Source: an uncultured Bacteroidales bacterium (GTDB lineage Bacteria; Bacteroidota; Bacteroidia; Bacteroidales; Bacteroidaceae). Taken from it: a stretch of DNA of 44,684 nucleotides. Of the stretch, positions 40,005 through 44,684 are shown in pieces. The position numbers were made by a program, and so were the translations under genes. The stretch spans positions 1 to 44,684 of the forward strand of contig CADAVI010000003.1 in the NCBI GenBank assembly GCA_902791295.1, written 5' to 3'. The notes under the pieces are model-generated. The model searched no databases. It was given only the letters and a program-made list of their open reading frames with translations, and was not told the DNA's origin. Every line of letters begins with the position of its first letter. The stretch's first letter is position 1.

Positions 40005-43000
40005 ATGAAGCGAAAGATGTTAACGCAACGATATAGATTCAGCGTATGGTGTCTGGCGGCAGCGGCGATAGTGACGCTGTACGCGTGCTCGGACACATTG
40101 TCGGAAGCACAGCCGGGCATAGTGGATGAAGGCACGCCCGACGGCATGGCTTTTGCCACCGTGGTGCAGGAGCAGGCCGACATGCAGATTAATCTTGGCG
40201 GCACCAAGGCTGCCGCAGCCCCAGAGGAATCCAATCCCGTGCATCCGCTGGAGGGCGGTGAGGGACTCTCGGTGCATCGCCTCTCATTGCCCTTCGTGGG
40301 CATCCACCCGGGCACCGTGCCCGCCGGCAGTGCTGCTGAGGCGGAGACCAAAGCCAGCAGGGAGGACATCGTGGGTTCGGACTACAAGGCTTTCCACGAC
40401 ACGATGGCCGTGTGGGGCTATACGGATAAGAATCGCGTGCTCTTCAACAACACGCTGCTGACGAAGGTCAACGGCTGGCGTAGTTCGCTCCGCTGGCCCT
40501 ACGATACGAAGCGCAACGAGTACGTCACCAGCGACGACATGCTCAACCCCTCGACGATGTGCTTCTATGCCCTCTCGCCCTCGTTGGAAGCTATGGAGAT
40601 GGCGCTGAAGAACAGTCCGAGCAACGCAGTGAAGCCTCAGTTTGAATACACCGTGCCCGACAATCCCGCCGCCCAGCGCGACCTGCTCTACGGCGAGTCG
40701 GGCGACATCAGTATCGCCTCAATAGGCAGAGATGCAAACTTGGGAAACGACAACAAAATTGTCTCCCTCACTTTCCGCCACATCCTCACCGCCGTGCGCT
40801 TCGCCCAGGGCAATATGCCCACGGACGTCACGGTGCGGCGCATCACGCTGAGCGGCATCAAGAATAAAGGCACTTATAATCCCGCCAACTATAACTCTGC
40901 GACCGACCCTGTCACTTCGGGGTGGGGGAGTCCGGAGGGCAGCAAGAGCTATTCCGTCTATCCCATGCACGACGTGACTGCGTACGACAGCCATGTGTAT
41001 ATCGACAACGACTCCGTACTGTTTCTGATGCCGCAGACTTTGGCGGCAGGAGCCACGATGACCGTGGTGCTCCGCAAAGACGGAGAGGCCAGAGACCGTC
41101 ATCTCACCTGTGCCATCGACGGAGATACGTTTCAGGAAGGCTACACCGTGACCTATGTGGTCACCGTGGGTGAAATGGAGGATGACTATTATCTGATTGT
41201 TGACCCGGAAATCAAGAGCCATGATGCGACAGGGGCGTCCGACCAAACGTTTACGGTGCATAGTTACCGCAGGTACATTGATTACCACGAGTCTTCAAGC
41301 GGAAGCAATGTGGATGTTGCCACCAGGTGGAAGGTCACGGGGTATTCATTGGACAAATCAAGTTATTCTGAGACGTCTCCCGATTGGCTTACCGTGAGCG
41401 GTGCGGGCGTCGGGGATTGGCGGACAGGCGGCAGCGCCGCGTTGAAATATTCATTAGATGCCCAGACGGCGGTCTATACATTAAATCATGCCAGCGTGCT
41501 GGCAAGCAACAATATAGGAGGTGCGTCAAATCTTGATTTATCCTGTTATCGTCCCAATGGTAACGGATTTGACAAGATAAATCCGTCGGCATCAGATAAC
41601 GGCTCAACGAGGCAGCCCTACCAAACAGCCAACTGCTATATTGTGAATGCACCGGGCACTTACAGTTTCCCCATTGTTTACGGCAATGCATACGAAGGCA
41701 GCACCACATGTAAGACCGGTGATGCACTCAACCCTGGTAGTATTTTCAAGGACCATGCCAACAGGACAATCACATCCGGCAATATCATCGACCAGGTGAA
41801 TTATGAGGAATCAGCATTGGACGTGGTAGAAGATGCCACGTCCGATGATAAAGCCAAAGAATCCAGCGCTACCAAAGTGCATATAAAGAAGAGGGAATAT
41901 CTGTATAGCAATTCCGGAAACGACTACCAGGCACAGCTGGTATGGCAAGATAGAGCAGGGCTGTTTTCCGGTGTAACTATTCTCAGTGAGCCTGTTAAAG
42001 GCGGTACTCCCGGATACATTGCATTCCGTGTCGGCTCAAATCCCCAACCCGGCAATTGCGTCATTGCTTTTCAGGGTAAAAAAACGATTAAAGAAACCAG
42101 GCGCTTGTATAATGGAGATACAGACCTTGGCGTTGAATGGGAGAGCATCACTACGGCAGACGTTTTCGAAACCTTATGGACTTGGCACATCTGGTGTACG
42201 GACGAGGTGTTGCCCAATAATAACACCTTCACTGTTTCGGAACTCTCAGGCAAGCAAGTGGATCTCATATATCCGCGTTACGACAAGAAAAAAGGCAGCA
42301 GGATTCCCGAGTTAGAAAACTTTAGTGGCGTCAAGACATCCGTGATGCCTGTAAATCTCGGTTGGGTGCCCCAGTCGGATGAAGAAAAGATATATCAGGA
42401 GCGTGATGTGTGGGTGAAGATTGTGCAGGAGACATCCGGAAAAGAGGCCGTGGTGAAAATTCATCAGGATTGTGTGCCCGATATTGTGCCCGGCACCAGC
42501 ACCATCTATCAGTGGGGCAGACCCACGGCGTTGCCGATGTTGCGTCAATACGATGCTGAGAATACGCACGTATTGCGAAATGTGTATGGAGCAACAGGCG
42601 AGACTCCGATAACCTCCGAATTCGTGAATAAGGACTTTGCTAACATTGGCGATATGGCGCTCTACCCGAAAAATATGGGACACTGCTCAAGCCCCAAGGG
42701 AGCATGGTCTGCAGTAGCACCGAATGTCGGCTTTTGGAATGCGACGAAGACACTTTACGACCCTTGCCCGGCCGGATATCAATTGCCTGAAGTTGCGGTG
42801 TTTACCGGTTTCTCGATAACCGGTGCCAGCAGCAACACGCGGACAGATCTTAATATGTGGCCATCCGACACGCAGAGATATTATGCCCCGAAGATGGGCG
42901 GTTATATGTATGCGGCCAAACATACATCTGCACCTTCCGATGCCGACCGCTACGGCACAATGGTCTTTATTCCGACGAACGGCGTTTGGTCCGGTGACAA

Positions 43001-43217
43001 TACAGCGGGTACGTCAATGTCTGCAGTCTTCAACACAAACAAGTATATGTTTAAGGATCCAAGCATGGGGTATTGTTGGACTTATTCAAGTTCAGACAAT
43101 CAGGCTGTAATCCTGTCCGTGCAACCCGACTATGGCTCGGGCTCGGGAAAGATTAGTTTTGAGACAAAAAACTATATCTGGGACGCCCTCCCCATCCGCC
43201 CGATGGCGGCCCCGTAG
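40005..43217 (+). CDS. Large fimbrillin-like lipoprotein, probable pilus tip adhesin
   Basis: A 1,070-residue protein starting at ATG 40005, one base after the preceding stop; an in-frame GTG at 39993 is the alternative. The lipobox is VTLYAC (Cys28). The first about 400 residues are fimbrillin-like (RHILTAVRFAQGNMP, LFLMPQTLAAGATMTVVL). The middle is a long beta-rich region containing TANCYIVNAPGTYSFP (a motif common in Bacteroidales fimbrial tip proteins). The end has IYQWGRPTALP and YDPCPAGYQLPEVAVFTGF at about residue 918, then ALPIRPM, a C-type-lectin-like/FISUMP-type ending. This arrangement is that of FimE/Mfa-tip-like adhesins, usually the last pilus gene. GC falls from near 57% in the first part to near 47% after about 41180, which points to a mosaic gene. 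Confidence 0.85.
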   Translation: MKRKMLTQRYRFSVWCLAAAAIVTLYACSDTLSEAQPGIVDEGTPDGMAFATVVQEQADMQINLGGTKAAAAPEESNPVHPLEGGEGLSVHRLSLPFVGIHPGTVPAGSAAEAETKASREDIVGSDYKAFHDTMAVWGYTDKNRVLFNNTLLTKVNGWRSSLRWPYDTKRNEYVTSDDMLNPSTMCFYALSPSLEAMEMALKNSPSNAVKPQFEYTVPDNPAAQRDLLYGESGDISIASIGRDANLGNDNKIVSLTFRHILTAVRFAQGNMPTDVTVRRITLSGIKNKGTYNPANYNSATDPVTSGWGSPEGSKSYSVYPMHDVTAYDSHVYIDNDSVLFLMPQTLAAGATMTVVLRKDGEARDRHLTCAIDGDTFQEGYTVTYVVTVGEMEDDYYLIVDPEIKSHDATGASDQTFTVHSYRRYIDYHESSSGSNVDVATRWKVTGYSLDKSSYSETSPDWLTVSGAGVGDWRTGGSAALKYSLDAQTAVYTLNHASVLASNNIGGASNLDLSCYRPNGNGFDKINPSASDNGSTRQPYQTANCYIVNAPGTYSFPIVYGNAYEGSTTCKTGDALNPGSIFKDHANRTITSGNIIDQVNYEESALDVVEDATSDDKAKESSATKVHIKKREYLYSNSGNDYQAQLVWQDRAGLFSGVTILSEPVKGGTPGYIAFRVGSNPQPGNCVIAFQGKKTIKETRRLYNGDTDLGVEWESITTADVFETLWTWHIWCTDEVLPNNNTFTVSELSGKQVDLIYPRYDKKKGSRIPELENFSGVKTSVMPVNLGWVPQSDEEKIYQERDVWVKIVQETSGKEAVVKIHQDCVPDIVPGTSTIYQWGRPTALPMLRQYDAENTHVLRNVYGATGETPITSEFVNKDFANIGDMALYPKNMGHCSSPKGAWSAVAPNVGFWNATKTLYDPCPAGYQLPEVAVFTGFSITGASSNTRTDLNMWPSDTQRYYAPKMGGYMYAAKHTSAPSDADRYGTMVFIPTNGVWSGDNTAGTSMSAVFNTNKYMFKDPSMGYCWTYSSSDNQAVILSVQPDYGSGSGKISFETKNYIWDALPIRPMAAP

Positions 43218-43254
43218 TGTTAAAAAAACATAATTATCGTATCGAATCGTATGG

Positions 43255-43282
43255 TTGGCGCAAGAGCGTTGTCGTATCTTTG
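43255..43282 (+). promoter_or_regulatory. Promoter of the GH10 gene
   Basis: TTGG (43255-43258) and a perfect -7 box TATCTTTG (43275-43282) are 16 bp apart. Transcription near 43289 gives a leader of about 120 nt before the GH10 ATG. Confidence 0.65.
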
Positions 43283-43310
43283 CCGCCGGAAACAACAATA
43301 CAGCATACAC

Positions 43311-43358
43311 ATGGAATACGAAGAAACAACGATGAAACCGACAAAATTCAAAAGCTAA
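43311..43358 (+). CDS. Possible 15-codon leader peptide upstream of GH10
   Basis: ATG 43311 to TAA 43356-43358 encodes MEYEETTMKPTKFKS, inside the transcribed leader. It is in the same frame as the GH10 start. There is no clear ribosome site and such short frames occur by chance, so this is weak. Confidence 0.25.
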   Translation: MEYEETTMKPTKFKS

Positions 43359-43404
43359 CTTATATTTTTCAGAATCTAACTTAGAAAATTCAAAAGATAA
43401 CTTG
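43347..43404 (+). repeat. Three 16-bp repeats at a 21-nt period in the GH10 leader
   Basis: TTCAAAAGCTAACTTA (43347-43362), TTCAGAATCTAACTTA (43368-43383) and TTCAAAAGATAACTTG (43389-43404) begin exactly 21 nt apart. The last ends 5 bases before the GH10 ATG. Confidence 0.75.
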
Positions 43405-43409
43405 GAAAC

Positions 43410-44684
43410 ATGAAAAAGATTCTTTTATCGGCACTGTGTGCCTTGGCCGTGTGCGCCGGAGCCGGAGCGCAGGGCAGGGCGGAAAGCCTGAAAGACGCCT
43501 ATAAGGACTATTTCCTCATCGGCGTGGCCGTCAACGGACGCAACATCACGGACTCCGCCCAGAGCGAACTGGTGAAGAGGGAGTTCAACAGCATCACGGC
43601 GGAGAACGACATGAAGCCCGCCTCCGTGCACCCCGCCGAGGGCAAGTGGAACTGGGAAAGGGCCGACCGTGTGGCCGATTTCTGCCGCAGGAACGGCATC
43701 AAGCTGCGTGGCCACTGCCTGATGTGGCACAACCAGATGTGCGACTGGATGTTCTACGACAAAGACCATAAGCTGGTCAGCAAGGAAGTGCTCTACGAGC
43801 GCATGAAGGAGCACATCACGACGGTGATGCAGCGCTACAGGGACGTGACCTATTGCTGGGACGTGTTCAACGAGGCCGTGGCCGACGGGCCGCGCCGCAT
43901 CGGCGCCGACGGCAAGGATCAGCCGCTGCGCGAATCCACGTTCTACAAGATATGCGGCAGCGACGAGTTCATCCGCAAGGCCTTCATCTTCGCCCGCGAG
44001 GCCAATCCCGATGCTCTGCTCTTCTACAACGACTACAACGAGTGCGACCCCGTGAAGCGCGACCGCATCTGTGAGATGATTGGCGCCATGAAGGCCGACG
44101 GCGTGCCGGTGGACGGCATCGGCATGCAGGGCCACTACAACATCTACGGCCCCTCGGAGGAAGACATCGAGGCCGCCGTGAGCAAATATGCTGCGATTGT
44201 GGACCACATCCACATGACCGAGCTCGACATCCGCGTAAATCAGGAGATGGGCGGACAGCTGCGCTTCAACCGCAACGAGGGCGCCCGCATCAGCGGCGAT
44301 CAGAAGCTGATGCAGGAGGCCGAGTATGCCGCTGTGTTCCGCGTGATGCGCCGCCATGCCGACAAGGTGGACTGCGTCACTTTCTGGAATCTCAGCGACC
44401 GCGACTCCTGGCTCGGCGCCGACAACTATCCTCTGCCTTTCGACAAGGACTACAAGCCCAAGAACGTTTATCGTGTGATACGCGACTTCAACGCCGCCGC
44501 CGACACGGCCGCCATCAAGGAGGACTTCAAGCCTTCGGCCACCTGCCAGCCCCGCCAGCAGTATCCGCAGGTCAACTCGCAGGGTTATGTGCGCTTCCGT
44601 GTGCAGGCTCCTGCCGCCCGCTACGTCATCGCTTCTGCCGGTCACGGCGGCCACATGGGCGGCACGGTGCTGAAGCGTCAGGAA
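43410..44684 (+). CDS. Secreted GH10 endo-1,4-beta-xylanase with esterase-associated domain, 5' part
   Basis: Open from ATG 43410 to the window end, 425 residues without a stop. A signal peptide (MKKILLSALCALAVCAGAGA) precedes a GH10 barrel (about residues 28-370): FNSITAENDMKP, LRGHCLMWHNQ, WDVFNEAV with acid/base Glu155, and HMTELDIRV with nucleophile Glu271, then VTFWNLSDRDSWLG. GH10 enzymes cut the xylan backbone. From about residue 385 (VNSQGYVRFRVQAP) a beta-sandwich begins that commonly stands before CE1 feruloyl or acetyl esterase domains, so the complete protein is probably a xylanase-esterase. The last part lies outside the window. It has its own promoter and is not part of the pilus operon. 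Confidence 0.93.
   Translation, partial: MKKILLSALCALAVCAGAGAQGRAESLKDAYKDYFLIGVAVNGRNITDSAQSELVKREFNSITAENDMKPASVHPAEGKWNWERADRVADFCRRNGIKLRGHCLMWHNQMCDWMFYDKDHKLVSKEVLYERMKEHITTVMQRYRDVTYCWDVFNEAVADGPRRIGADGKDQPLRESTFYKICGSDEFIRKAFIFAREANPDALLFYNDYNECDPVKRDRICEMIGAMKADGVPVDGIGMQGHYNIYGPSEEDIEAAVSKYAAIVDHIHMTELDIRVNQEMGGQLRFNRNEGARISGDQKLMQEAEYAAVFRVMRRHADKVDCVTFWNLSDRDSWLGADNYPLPFDKDYKPKNVYRVIRDFNAAADTAAIKEDFKPSATCQPRQQYPQVNSQGYVRFRVQAPAARYVIASAGHGGHMGGTVLKRQE

Noticed and set aside
43230..43252. Terminator after the tip fimbrillin (TCGTATCGAATCGTAT region)
   Set aside because: The segment is a short direct repeat rather than a stable stem, and no T-run follows.

Overview
The window comes from a member of the Bacteroidales, most likely a GC-rich Prevotella-like species. 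The evidence is repeated promoters of the Bacteroidetes type (-7 box TAnnTTTG, often with TTTG about 20 bp upstream), few Shine-Dalgarno sites, families largely confined to Bacteroidales (fimbrillins, DUF3575/DUF3868, DUF5119, DUF4421, DUF4861, DUF4250) and the C-terminal tail style of the largest protein. Species cannot be fixed from sequence reading alone.

Region 1 (1-8787) is mainly plant polysaccharide breakdown. It holds the start of a clan GH-A glycosidase (minus strand, cut by the window edge), a secreted GH43-esterase fusion, and a secreted GH105-type glycuronyl hydrolase fused to DUF4861. Between these lie an orphan FecCD-type metallophore permease with a VanZ-like gene. A dipeptidyl-peptidase IV follows. 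Region 2 (8821-12140) is housekeeping: tRNA-Arg(CCG) with a textbook terminator, a HAD phosphatase, a DUF4250 protein and an unknown 84-residue protein in one unit, then cysK and a DUF4421 gene on the other strand. At 12220-12390 lies a remnant of a thioredoxin-like gene.

Region 3 (12549-43217) is a type V (FimA/Mfa-like) pilus locus. It starts with a DUF3868-OmpA-DUF3575 protein, overlapped by a DUF5119 lipoprotein of the FimB/Mfa2 anchor kind, and a fimbrillin lipoprotein that ends in a strong terminator. After 0.4 kb carrying two families of 22-bp tandem repeats, a canonical promoter (17428-17459) drives a single 19.4-kb ORF encoding a 6,472-residue secreted protein. This protein is built from 18 divergent copies of a module marked by an LW-x-F-x-G-x-DPYD motif and ends in a tail resembling type IX secretion sorting domains. 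Its stop codon overlaps the start of a second fimbrillin lipoprotein, followed by a third fimbrillin and a 1,070-residue tip-like fimbrillin. I see no other canonical promoter in this 25.7-kb run.

The most notable reading of the window is that this pilus locus carries, and probably co-expresses, a giant modular surface adhesin. Several surface-exposed parts (fimbrillin 1, giant modules 8-9, the 3' half of the tip fimbrillin) have clearly lower GC than their surroundings, as expected of exchanged antigenic segments.

Region 4 (43255-44684) returns to carbohydrate use: a promoter, a leader with a 15-codon ORF and three 21-nt repeats, then the start of a GH10 xylanase with an esterase-associated domain, cut by the window end.
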